DNA of 64,000 nucleotides, from contig JANHCV010000007.1 in assembly GCA_025594325.1 (NCBI GenBank), positions 558,001-622,000 of the forward strand. Reading direction: 5' to 3'. Both the position numbers and the translations under genes were made by a program. The notes below the pieces were generated by a model. That model did not search any database and was not told where the DNA came from. It worked only from the letters and a program-made list of their open reading frames with translations. Below, piece after piece: positions 53,201 through 63,424 of this stretch (position 1 is its first letter; each line of letters opens with the position of its first letter). This DNA is from Blastocladiella emersonii ATCC 22665 (lineage: Eukaryota > Blastocladiomycota > Blastocladiomycetes > Blastocladiales > Blastocladiaceae).

Positions 53201-54909
53201 GTATATTCCTTGTCTGCTGTCGCTCGAGGAGAGGGAGAAGGGACGAAGAACGGTGGCGGCGAGCGAGGCAGGCCGTCCTTCGCTCGCTCAGAGAAACGAA
53301 GCGCGCCACTCGCCGGCGAAGAACGGACGCCCAACTCGGCGCCTCTTCTCACGTTGTCCTCCCCGCGATGATGACGGCCGAGGCTGGAGCAGCCGCTTCA
53401 CACCGGCATCAAAGCGCGAGCCGGGTCGCTTACTTTCGCTCGCTCTCCCACGCCCGCCATGGATCGAGGATGAACACGCGCACCGAGTAAACGAGACTTG
53501 CTGCATTCGGCGCGGGGACCTTGCCGGCGACGATGGTCGAGGGTGGGCAAGAGCGGCCGGCATCGGGGCCGGTCAACATCGCTGTTGGGTGGCGTCGTCG
53601 CCATGGGCGACCGCACGTCGTTTGCAGCGGGAAGTGACCACCGAGTTGAGTTTCCTGACCTGGCATGATGCAACTAGGAGAGTGCCGAGGCGGCTGCCCC
53701 GAGCGACTCGCCCACGGTGGTCTACGCCGGTGGCCCTGCCGCCCTCTGGACGTTGGTGGCCGCGTCGTGAGTAACGAAGCCAGCTGGGCTCCTCGGACTG
53801 CACCGCAGCAGCGGCGAGCTCTTGCGCCTCCGCTCGGTTAGTGCTGGCGTTAGCATTGCCGACACCTTCGAGCCATCTAAATCCGTGTGCGACGTAATCC
53901 GTGTTCCGACGGGGTTTGTGCGCGACCGGACCGGTCTTGTCCTGGCCATCGTCGAGCTGGAAGCTTGGAGCCTAATACATCCCGCTCGACGTGCGGGATC
54001 ATCTCGACCAGTGCTGATCTGGCACAATGTTGATGTCTGACTCTGTTGAAAGGCTTTTGGTGTGGTAGATTCACAAGGTGCGCGATGGCCTCCCCACACG
54101 CCCGTGGGCACCAGCGTACCTCCGCAGCTCATGTCACCGCGCCTTGCTGCGGACCACTCCAGTCGAAGAAGAAGTGGTTTGCCTTCGTTTGAACGGCGAG
54201 AGCTCACAACCGGTTGCTTTCCCCCGTGAACCAAAGCGGTTGGAAGCTTGCCTGATCGACGGACTGATCAGGTCAGAGAACAAGCGCGCTGCGCCACATC
54301 ACGCCGTGGCGCATCGCGTCGCTCGACCCATTTCGGCGAGCCTTTTCCAAGCAAACTCGCCTGGACTCGAAGGCAGCGTCGCTTTGCCGAGCGATCGCGT
54401 GTCCAAACTCGGCCGCTCGCGTCCCTGAACTCGGCCACCGCCGCCAAGCACAGAACAGCACCACGGGCCGCTTGCCGACACGGGTCGCTCCGCACCCCGG
54501 GTCGCTCCGCACCCCGGGTCGCTCCGTGATGAAGGCTACCTTGCTAACGAGTGTCGCAGTAGCATGACATGACTGGGCAAAAGGGCATCACATGGCCATC
54601 AACCCAGTCGCAGAGCGCGCGAACCAGGCACGGACAGCAAATCCAGGAATGGCTCTGACGTGATTCTGGACGAAGCACAGTCATCTTCAACGTCACGTCC
54701 ACTTTTGAGCTATCCGGCGGATGCTGACTTGCTGTAGCAGCGCGAGGTTTCTAAGAATGGGGGCTTAGCTGTACACGGCGTAGTGGCGTTCCGTCAGCAT
54801 CTCGCGCCATCCGCTTATGCGCGGACAATCCACGGGCTCGGGACGCTGAAGCGCGACTCGTACAAAACGTTGTCACTGCCCTCCCCTCTTGAAGAACAAA
54901 CGAACACCC
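53201..54909. other. 1.7-kb gap with possible eroded coding sequence
   Basis: No complete gene. Around 53680-54040 on the plus strand VVYAGGPAALWTLVAA, a GTGAGT donor and then LRLRSVSAGVSIADTFEPSK look like remnants of a spliced gene, without start or end. A 17-bp tandem repeat lies at 54481-54526. The right part is the promoter of the DsbA-like gene. Confidence 0.35.
54481..54526. repeat. 17-bp tandem repeat
   Basis: 2.7 copies of CGGGTCGCTCCGCACCC, perfect between copies. Confidence 0.9.
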
Positions 54910-55734
54910 ATGTTCACTCGGCTCTTCATCAGCCAACGCACCAGCACCACTCTTCTCCGCACCATCATGTCGGCCACCACGACCACGACAGCTCCCATCG
55001 TCGTTGACGTCGTGTCTGACGGCATCTGCCCCTTCTGCTACATCGGCAAGCGCAAGCTCGACATGGCCGTGGCGCAGTACAACGCGTCCCGCCCGAACGA
55101 GCCCGCGTTCGTCGTCGAGACGCGGTGGCACCCATTCGACCTGAACCCGCTGCTGACGGCCGAGGCCATCCCCAAGGCCCAGATGTACGAGGACCTCTTC
55201 GGGCCCAGCTACCGCCTCAAGTGGGCGCGCACGGACGCCGTCGCCGCTAGCGTCGGGATCACGATCAAGAACGACGGGCTCGTGGGCAGCACGTTCGACT
55301 ACCACCGGCTCATGACGCACGTCCTCGACACGCGCGGCGCCGACGTGCAGAACAAGCTTGCCGAGGCGCTGTTCGTCGAGTTTTTTGAGAACGGCCGTCC
55401 GCTGTCGGACCACGCCGTGCTCGCCGACGGGGCCGAGCAGGCCGGGCTCGACCGCGCTCAAGTTCTCGAGTTTCTGGCCTCGGGCGAGCTCGCTTACGAG
55501 ACCCGCATCACTCTTGACGAATCATGCCGCAGCGGGATCAGCGGCGTGCCCGACTTTTCGATTGCCGGCGGCAAGTTCCGCATCCATGGCGCCGAGGGCC
55601 CCGCGGCATGGATCCGGGTGTTCGAGCAGATCCGCGCCGAACGGCTCGCGTCGGAGCCCAAGACAGCAGGCAAGGAGGCGGCGGACGCTGTCGAGGCGGG
55701 GATCGCTTGTTCGCTCGAGGACGGGACGTGCTAG
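54910..55734 (+). CDS. DsbA-like thiol oxidoreductase, FrnE family
   Basis: Single exon, 274 residues from the ATG at 54910; the frame is also open from a TTG at 54889, but the ATG is preferred. Residues 1-25 (MFTRLFISQRTSTTLLRTIM) look like a mitochondrial presequence; a second ATG (MSATTTTT) could yield a cytosolic form. DSBA domain (PF01323): VVSDGICPFCYIGKRKLDMA with the CPFC active site (Cys40, Cys43), WHPFDLNPLL, the FDYHRLMTHVLDTRGADVQN helical insert and the cis-Pro loop GISGVPDFSIAGGKFRIHGA. FrnE-type enzymes act in redox or polyketide reactions; the partner here is unknown. Confidence 0.88.
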   Translation: MFTRLFISQRTSTTLLRTIMSATTTTTAPIVVDVVSDGICPFCYIGKRKLDMAVAQYNASRPNEPAFVVETRWHPFDLNPLLTAEAIPKAQMYEDLFGPSYRLKWARTDAVAASVGITIKNDGLVGSTFDYHRLMTHVLDTRGADVQNKLAEALFVEFFENGRPLSDHAVLADGAEQAGLDRAQVLEFLASGELAYETRITLDESCRSGISGVPDFSIAGGKFRIHGAEGPAAWIRVFEQIRAERLASEPKTAGKEAADAVEAGIACSLEDGTC

Positions 55735-57102
55735 ATTGGTCGGCAGAGTATTTGATACATTTTTCGACGGCACAACCTTGAATGCGGGGAAGCTGTCCTG
55801 GTCGCAGTGCGGACGCGGAGTGGGAGACGCGCACGCGTTGCGACCAGCCGACATGAACAACGCGTCATTTGTCGCGTCGCAAAAACGCGTCGCCCAATTC
55901 CGTTGCAACCCGTCTCACACTACGCGACTACGCGAATTCCCATGGCCATCGGCGGAAGATCCCGTCGCCCGTGGTGCGGTGTCCCTGAAGGGGACTCCCG
56001 TTTGACGGCGACCGTCGCGACGCGCGCGAGCGTGGCCATCGACCAGGACACAGCGGCCCGTGCTGGCTGTGACAGATCGCCTCGTGGGTGAGCGCCAGAC
56101 CTCTTTGCTCTCCTTCAACTGGCACAGATCAGAAGCAATACCTCATGCACTTGCGCCATGGATGCTGTGACCGCGTAAGAAGGATCTCCGAGACGTTCAT
56201 CGCCTGAACGCTTAGCTGCCAGCGAGAAGACGGCGTGAGAGAGCGCGTCGCGACCATGGTCAAACTGATCAGCAGCGAGGACTCATCACGACCAAGTCGT
56301 GTGCAGTGCCTGTTGCGGAACAACCGACAGCTTGCGTGCAAGTGAGTTGAGCAGCGTGTTGCTCGTGGCCGCGTCATTCGGCGTCCGACCGCGGCCAAGA
56401 CGTCGAGTACTACTTGACCTGGCTGTGTTGGATCTCGACGATGGCCTTGACCAGCTCCAATCACAAATCGTCCAGCCTGTTGCTCGAGCTCGTGGTGGCC
56501 ACGGTTGGTCGCGACACGCACGCGTACGATGACGCACCGCGAGGATCTGCGTGGTGGGGCAGCCGAGCCTCCCATGGCGCGTGGCCTCGCGCGTCGCGTG
56601 TCGCCCACCTTGCCCGTGTAACTTGCTCGGGTTGACAGAATTGTCACGCGATGCGATGGAACGGACTGGATCGCGAGGTATCAGGAGGGAGACAGATGGT
56701 TCGCCCGGCCGACGGATCCAGTTGGACCGCCTGCGCTGCTGCTGGCCGGCACACTGAAAACAGCTCCCCTCCCCTCTCCTTGACTTGCTCTCTCACCCAA
56801 CCTGTCCGCCCGCGCAGTTCGACTCGGCCATTCGCAGCTGATCAATCGCATACCACACTCGTCCGTCCTCGCCATCGTTCCTCGACCAACCAACAGCGAC
56901 CACCGGCACCCGCAGCAGCAGGAACTCGTGCATTACCTCGGACACGACCCGCCCGGACCCGATCTATCATCCGCCTGCAGCAGCTGATCCACCAACACCC
57001 GAGCACCTCGACTCGCCGCTGACTGCGCGCACGCCCTCCCCGCCGTTCTCCACATCGCCCTCACGCGGCTCATCCAACACCGGCATCCACGGATCCGCCA
57101 CC
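55735..57102. other. 1.37-kb gap, no gene recognised
   Basis: Contains AACGCGTC elements near 55857-55895. Short minus-strand frames between 56129 and 56647 have mixed composition and stops in every frame; a decayed gene cannot be excluded. The right 350 bp (CT-rich) are probably the promoter and 5' UTR of the nine-exon gene. Confidence 0.35.
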
Positions 57103-59611
57103 ATGGGCTTCCGTCGCGGGCTCAAGATCTTTGTCGGCCACGTCGGCGTTGGGGTCGTCGCGCCGGCTGGACCGCACCTCCTCGCGAAGAAGTACGTCCG
57201 CGCTTCTCTCACCCCATCTCGCCCGATCCGGTCGAGCGGCACCGTTGCCGTACCAGCGGTGGTGATGGTCGCTCTCGGATGGTGGCGCAGCGCGCTCATT
57301 CCGTGTGGCGGTCACACGCGTCGGTCGCCGCTCTCGCCACCTCTACCACTCCCGATCCGCTCACCCACCACGATGAATCACTAATGGACTCCATGCAACG
57401 TCTTCCAGGCCCATCCGCGCAACCTTCCCGCGCAACCATGTCGCCACCGCCGCCGTCACGGAGGTGACCCGCAAGGCCGCCATCCTCGCCGCCGACTCGG
57501 GCGTCTTCGCCAACAACAGCTCAACGGACCTCCTCGACAAGGCGCTCGTCGAGCACGAGCCCTGCGCCGACGCCTCGACCGCCGCTGAGGCCGAGCCGTT
57601 CGACCCCGAGTTCCCGTCCGAGATCTTCGAGGGCCTCATCGAGGCCGTCAAGTCGACCTACACTTCGTTCGAGAACATGATCGAGGCCAAGACCGCGAGG
57701 TACATCTCCTTCATAACTCGCAGGGGCGGACATTCGCTGACGTGGGCGATCCTCGCGTGTAGCCTCCCCAAGTTCCCGATCGTTTGCACCGTCACTGCCA
57801 GCATCCAGCCCAAGCCCAAGTTGCGCAAGGCCGCCAAGCGCACCACGGCGGCGGTTCCCACGCTGGACTCGATCCTCGAGGAGGCTGAGGAGCTGGGCGA
57901 GCCTTTGAGGTACGCGTTGTGAGTCGACCAACCACACCCTTGATCGCTGACTTGTGCAAACGTGTAGCTGCCCTTTCGAGCTCTCGATTGTCGACGACGC
58001 CAACGTCGACGCGCAGACTAAGCCCGAGACGATCATCATGGCCGACTGCACCACGACCGCGACCGCGACTCTCGCGCCGCTCTCGCTTGCCGAGCTGATC
58101 CAGGAGGCCGCTGACTTCATCGAGCCATCGAGGTGCGTCAGCTTCGATGTCGACCAGCGACGACCACGGCACTGACGCTCTGCCCTCGTGCTTGCATTAG
58201 CCTCAAGCGCCTGATCAAGATCTGCGCCGATGGCGAGTGGGTGCCCAACAAGTACACGGCCGCCAAGCTCGTCATGTTTGAGCTCCGGCTGGAGTCGATC
58301 CCCGAGGTGGACGAGCCCACGCCCGAGGAGGCCAACCAGGTTTCGGGGTACGTTTCTCGGCTTGATCGTCGTGATCCACGTTCGCTAACCCGAGTGAGCG
58401 TAACGTGTAGCCACGTCGAGCACCCATCCAGCGCTCTCAAGTCAATCGCGACGGTTCCCGCGCAGTTCGTGGACTCGGTGTACCCGATGGAGTCGTCGCT
58501 CGCTGAGGTCGCTCAGTCCCCTCGGTACGCCTCCGTTGCCTTAACTCGATGGGTCGAACGCGATGCTGACCGACTCGGCGATGTAGTGACATCGAGCGTC
58601 GCGCCGCCGAGACCAAGGCCGACGAGCAGGAGCAGGAGCAGCACACGTCGTCGATGCGCGGCGAGGGCTTGCCCATAGCCCCCAAGCTTCCCGCTGCTCC
58701 TGCCAGCGCGATCAAGATCGAGATCAAGTCGTCCGAGATCCACCTGACGGCCAGCACCACCGACACGACCGTCAACGCTGACGCCACATTCGCCGACGTC
58801 TGTGGGGCTTCTGCACCCACGCGTCGGGCGGCTGATGCCGAGGCGGTCGGGCCGGCACTCGCCGACGTCGCCTTCGCTCAAGGTCGCGAGGCTTCGGTAC
58901 TCGCGCGCGGGGCGGCGGCGCACGCAGTGTCGGCCACGTCGGCCGTCGTTGCTGAAGTCAAGGAGATGTACGTTGCTCCGCGTTCTCGCATGTATCGAGC
59001 GGGACTGACACGTCGCCGCCCGCTATCGTAGGGACATTGTCGAGTCGTGCGAGCTCGCCGTTCCAGACGGCGGTTCGTGTGACACGACGACGGCCATCAT
59101 CGCCGCGGTCCCGCAGCAGTGCGTCGTCGGTCGTCATCTGGCAGCGGAGCCGCTTGCGGTTGACGGCATTGCGACGTCGCCGCTCCATCGGCGGCTCCCT
59201 GTCCAGGCCGATGCATCGCTGCTGCCGGAAAGCGGCGAGGACAAGGACGGCAACTCGGTCCAGGAGCAGCAGCAGTCGGTCCAGGTCCAGGACCACCTCG
59301 ACTACCAGTCGGCCTTGCTCAAGGTCGACGCGCGTGTCGAGCCAGCGCAGCTCGAGGCAAGGTACGTTCGCTCGCCGCCGATTCGGACCTCTCCCCGTGG
59401 GCACCATCACTGACTTGACGCGCCCCCATAGCGCGTACTCAGCTCCTCGGCGGCTACCTCGTCCAAGGTCGCCGTGGTCGGCTCAGTCGCGCCCTCGCCC
59501 CAGGGGCGACGCGAGCACGGCAAGCCGATGGGTGTCAAGAAGCCGCAGTGGATCCGCAAGCTCTGCGCGCGCATCGCCGCGGTCCGCGCGTGGTTCGTGG
59601 CCTCCCCCTAG
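57103..59611 (+). CDS. Nine-exon gene, unknown function, all introns phase 2
   Basis: Exons 57103-57191, 57409-57699, 57763-57909, 57968-58132, 58201-58347, 58411-58524, 58587-58967, 59032-59361 and 59443-59611; 610 residues. The first intron is 217 nt, the others 58-81 nt; all have GTACGT-, GTACGC-, GTACAT- or GTGCGT-type donors, and nearly all show CTGAC or CTAAC branches and TAG or CAG acceptors. The start is MGFRRGLKIFVGHVGVGVVA (weakly hydrophobic). The body is Ala/Glu/Thr-rich with acidic helical stretches (DPEFPSEIFEGLIEAVKSTY, LDSILEEAEELGEPL) and a Gln tract; the C-terminus is basic/aromatic (KKPQWIRKLCARIAAVRAWF). No domain is recognised. The consistent frame over nine exons makes the model reliable. 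Confidence 0.75.
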
Positions 59612-59879
59612 ATTTGTTTCTTCCTCCTTCCCTCATTTTGTTGTTCGTCGGTGCTGTGAACTCCGCGACGCCTCGTGGCGGCGAGGACCGTCCGGGTTTC
59701 GTGGTTTCGACGCCAGTTTTTAGTCATAGAAATACGGTTTACCCTCGACACACACATATGGGCGTTCGCGACTAGAACGTCATTTGTTTCATGTCTCACG
59801 TGAGTGGCGCGGCGCGTCCAGTACCTCCGAGCCGAGTCATTTGCAAAGAACGAATCAATTGAGAGGAAATACATTGTAA

Positions 59880-62216
59880 TCAGGACCGAAGAGGCTTGAA
59901 GGGCGCGAAACCCGCGAGGCGCTTGGCGTACTCGGCCGACGCCGTGGTCTTGGGCGCGACGCGCTGCAGCTCGCGAATCACCTCGCGTGCGTCCTGCGTG
60001 TCGTTAAGCTGGTCATAGTACCCACGCTCCAATTCTGCGATCCACGACGCGTTGCGAACACCGTCGAGGACACCATCCGAGAGTAGCTTCCAAAAGCCGG
60101 CCGGGATGACTGCTTCTGGCGCAAAGAATTCAAGCACGGTGGCGAGGTCAGCCGCTGCAAGTCGGACAATGAGCTCGCGTAGAGGCTCCTCGATATCGAG
60201 GGTCCCAGAGCATTGACATAGCGTGAAGGTGCTCGAAGGAGGAAGGAATTCCTTTGTGCCTCCAAAGTACGCGAACATCGTCGTCAACTTCTTGGCAAAG
60301 TGCGTGCTTGCCAAGCGTATGACCCTCGGACAGCGAAGCAGGTGCTCAAGGGCGTCGAACCATGAACGCTGAACGTGGAGCGGGCAGTTGGGACATGTCG
60401 TGCGCCCGTGGCCGATCGGAACAGTTGTTTTTGACAGGCTGGCTCTCAGCTGAGAGTGAATCATGAAGCTCAGAAACAGATGCGCCGAGCTGGTGTCAAC
60501 AAGATAGGACAGAGTGGCATCGCGCGTCTCGTTGTTGTTGAGCAAGGCGACTGGAAGCCATTGCAGATTCGCAAGGTCACTAGCATCGCACACGGTGCCA
60601 ATGATGTGCTGGAGCACAGGCACAGCGCATCGAAGCAGGGTAGTCGGGGGGATTGTGCTCGAATAATCAAACGCGTACGCCGTAAAGACACGCCAGTCAT
60701 TGTCTGTGCTGTGCACGATGTAGTTGCGCTCCAGCAAGTCAAGACTGTCGTTGCGTTGATCAGGACTGAGCGCGTGGAACAGATCCAATACCAGCTCGTC
60801 GAAATCCGTGCCAGTGGCGCCCTGCTCTGTCCAAAGTCGATGTGCGAGTTGAAGAACAAGTTTTGGCCCGTCCTTGAATCCGCTGTGTCTGCGGATACTA
60901 AGCTGGAATGCTACATGCAACATTGCGTCAAGCGCGAACTTGCCGTCCAAGTACTCGAGAATGGGTTCGAGAAGCCCTGACGTCGAAGCGTCTGTAAGAC
61001 TACGATAGATCAAGGTGGCGAAGCCCGTCTGGTCCAGAAATCCAAGCGTGTGGAGCGAGACAATCGTTGGCAGAGTCACGCAGTCCGCAGTCCAGCTCAA
61101 GATGGCATCGGAAACTGACCAATCGTGTGGCGCGAGGCAGCCCGACAGGCGATCAGCGTGGTGCTGGCCAGAGTTAATCAGGACGGCGGGTGTGCGGGCG
61201 TGAGCAAGATGGCGAATAGTCTCCGCGTTTGAAACCGGACCTCCGTGACTCCAGCAGTTGGTCAGCAACCAGTCAAGAACGCAGGCAATACTTTGATCGG
61301 GGCAACCAAAAGGGGTCAGAGTCTTGATGGCGTTGAGAACCTTGAGCGCAATGTGCCGATCGCAGAGGCGAGCCTTGAGCGAATCGAGGCGCACGAGCGA
61401 ATCGAGGCGCACACCATTGGGGTCTGGGAGCGCAAGGATAACGGCGAGAGCGTCCCAGTTCCAGTGCGCAACGGAGAGCAATCCAAGCATGTCACCGAAC
61501 GGCAGGGTGTTGATGGCGTCACTGGGATCGTGCTTGCTGAGGAAATAAGTTGGCAAGCACGACGGGAGCTCGGCGGTCATGTAAGTCCAGTTAGACCACG
61601 TCAACTCGGCCTGGAATAGCACAGGAGCCCGGGTCAACAAGGCAGACAGCAAGTATTGAAGTGGGCGCGCACGACGCTGGCAGATCGCAATCACAATCAG
61701 CTGCAAGATACCCCAATGCGGAGAATCTGTGTAGCGTAAGAGCTGGTTGGTTCTTTCGGCCAAAACGAGTTCTAGAAACAAAGTGTCGGTGACGACTTGG
61801 GCATCGGCGTCAGGAGACGTGAATTCCGGGCCCATGAGGTCGAGCATGTGGTCACCCAGCACGATAAAAAGTGAGGAAGTCGGTGCATGTACATGCGGTT
61901 TGGTTTCATCGTGTTGGCGCGAGCGCGCAATCAGATACGGTTGCTCAAGTACAGCACCCGAGTCGAGGCGGGGAACCGCCAAGTAGCTGTCGAGAAGGTC
62001 AAGGCGACAGCTTTGATCAAGGATCACCCGAATCCAAACACGTTTGGTGAGAGTCAACATGGCGGCGTCGGAGAGCTCGCGAGTGGCCGTGCAAAGAGCG
62101 CGACATGGGGCAGCGAGCTGGACGACATAAGCAAGAAGTTCCGCTGGGAGTCTCGTCAACGTCAAATTGATCCCAGGCACATCCCGCCTAGTTGATTGCA
62201 TCAAGTTTCGCTCCAT
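59880..62216 (-). CDS. Large F-box-like protein, unknown function
   Basis: Single exon; the ATG at 62216 gives 778 residues. The frame extends further to 62315, but that would place the promoter motif inside the coding sequence, so 62216 is preferred. The N-terminus LTRLPAELLAYVVQLAAPCR resembles an F-box; the rest is leucine-rich helical sequence with TCPNCPLH (a possible zinc-binding pair) near the middle of the C-terminal half. It is similar in style and base composition to the gene at 1323-3014. Likely an SCF receptor-type protein by analogy only. Confidence 0.8.
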   Translation of the reverse strand: MERNLMQSTRRDVPGINLTLTRLPAELLAYVVQLAAPCRALCTATRELSDAAMLTLTKRVWIRVILDQSCRLDLLDSYLAVPRLDSGAVLEQPYLIARSRQHDETKPHVHAPTSSLFIVLGDHMLDLMGPEFTSPDADAQVVTDTLFLELVLAERTNQLLRYTDSPHWGILQLIVIAICQRRARPLQYLLSALLTRAPVLFQAELTWSNWTYMTAELPSCLPTYFLSKHDPSDAINTLPFGDMLGLLSVAHWNWDALAVILALPDPNGVRLDSLVRLDSLKARLCDRHIALKVLNAIKTLTPFGCPDQSIACVLDWLLTNCWSHGGPVSNAETIRHLAHARTPAVLINSGQHHADRLSGCLAPHDWSVSDAILSWTADCVTLPTIVSLHTLGFLDQTGFATLIYRSLTDASTSGLLEPILEYLDGKFALDAMLHVAFQLSIRRHSGFKDGPKLVLQLAHRLWTEQGATGTDFDELVLDLFHALSPDQRNDSLDLLERNYIVHSTDNDWRVFTAYAFDYSSTIPPTTLLRCAVPVLQHIIGTVCDASDLANLQWLPVALLNNNETRDATLSYLVDTSSAHLFLSFMIHSQLRASLSKTTVPIGHGRTTCPNCPLHVQRSWFDALEHLLRCPRVIRLASTHFAKKLTTMFAYFGGTKEFLPPSSTFTLCQCSGTLDIEEPLRELIVRLAAADLATVLEFFAPEAVIPAGFWKLLSDGVLDGVRNASWIAELERGYYDQLNDTQDAREVIRELQRVAPKTTASAEYAKRLAGFAPFKPLRS

Positions 62217-62310
62217 GGTAGCCGATACATCGAGAGTTTTAGCGGGGTGAAGCAGTGAGCGCATCGGTCGTCGCTCGCTTGCCAGCCAGCCAGCGCCAGT
62301 CACCTGGCCT

Positions 62311-62339
62311 GTCACATGATTTCTCGACGCGTCTCGCAG
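62311..62339 (-). promoter_or_regulatory. LRR-type promoter motif upstream of the F-box-like gene
   Basis: GTCACATGATTTCTCGACGC followed by GTCTCGCAG, about 100 bp upstream of the ATG at 62216, in the same orientation to its gene as in the LRR cluster 50 kb away. Confidence 0.6.
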
Positions 62340-62370
62340 TTAATCTCGCTTGGTTGCATCCCGTCCGGCG

Positions 62371-62575
62371 CGTCGCGCGGCGGCTGGGAGTACTTTGGCG
62401 GGATCTCCGATGTCGTCCGGCGGCTTCCGCGGCGGTCCGCCCGCAGGCGCCGGCGCGTCGCGCGGCGGTTCGCGCGGCGGCTGGGAGTACTATGGCGCGA
62501 TCCCATGCCCGATGCCGTCCGGTCTCTTCCGCGGCGGGCGGCCCACGGACGCCGGCGCGTCGGCCGCCGCGACCG
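62371..62575. repeat. Imperfect tandem duplication, about 97-bp period
   Basis: CGGCTGGGAGTACT occurs at about 62381 and again about 97 bp later, each followed by related GGCGNGATC and later GGCGCCGGCGCG / GACGCCGGCGCG sequence. 97 is not a multiple of three, so the RGGWEYFG and RGGWEYYG peptides lie in different frames. Confidence 0.6.
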
Positions 62576-62823
62576 CGGCCGAAAACCACGGCGACAGCGG
62601 CGCACCCCCCGCTCATGTACGCGTACGTGCGCCCGCCGTGCTGGAACTGCTGCGCGCCTGCCGGCTTCTTCGCTCCCGCGGCTGCCGCCGCCGAGTCGGT
62701 TGCTGCTCCTGGGGTACCCGGTGCTCGCGCGCGCGGCGGGGCGCCGCCGCCCCTGCAGAACTACAGCCCGTACGGCCCCGGCTACGGCTACGGCTACGGC
62801 TACCACGGTACTACGCAGTACTA
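62410..62823 (+). CDS. Candidate Gly/Arg-rich (RGG) protein, model uncertain
   Basis: The frame from ATG 62410 starts MSSGGFRGGPPAGAGASRGG and SRGGWEYYGAIP, an RGG-type composition. It runs into Arg-rich nonsense, while another frame closes sensibly with NYSPYGPGYGYGYGYHGTTQ. Donor GTACGC (62617) and acceptor CTGCAG (62758) would join them in phase 0, but the 142-nt intron lacks a good branch site and its sequence also looks coding in the second frame. A small RNA-binding-like protein or a decayed gene. Confidence 0.35.
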
Positions 62824-63424
62824 AGGCGGGCGCGAGGCATCCGTCGGTGGGGCAGTGCTGCTGGTGCTGTCCAAGAGTTTGTTGTTGATTCCCTCCCCTT
62901 TTGTTTCTATCTGTCTTGTTGTCCTCGGAGTTGTCCTGTTGGTCCACAGCCTGTAAATTTCTCGTGACTCGTCCGTGTCCGTGTCCGTGTCCGCGTCCGC
63001 GTCAACGTTCCGCGTCAACGATCTCAAAGTGAAGAGAAGAACGAGCCGCGAGAGCCTCGTGGCCGTGGCCGTGGCCGTGCCGTGGCCCCTTTTGCCGTCA
63101 CGACCAGCTCGCTTCTGCACACGTCCACTGGAGAGGATGATCGCATATTGCGACTGCAACCCCATGCAGCTTCTCGGTCGTGCCGCGCGCACCCGAACGC
63201 GGCGTCGCCTTCAAATAGCGGTGCTCGATGAGGCCGAGTGGCGCGACGCGTCCGTCCATCAAGGGGACTGACCTGACGGCCAAGGTTGGCGCCGAGCGCT
63301 CCTCTCCCCGCTCTTCCTCGACCGACTCGACCATGCAACTTGATGCAAACAACTCATCGCATCCTTACTCAGACGTCAGAGATATTGGAACATGAGATAA
63401 AACTATATTGATCACCGAGCTGAA
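62824..63424. other. 600-bp intergenic
   Basis: Holds (GTCCGT)n/(GTCCGC)n-like repeats at 62970-63003 and GGCCGTGGCCGTGGCCGTG at 63061-63079; no gene. It separates the RGG candidate from the convergent protease gene. Confidence 0.4.
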
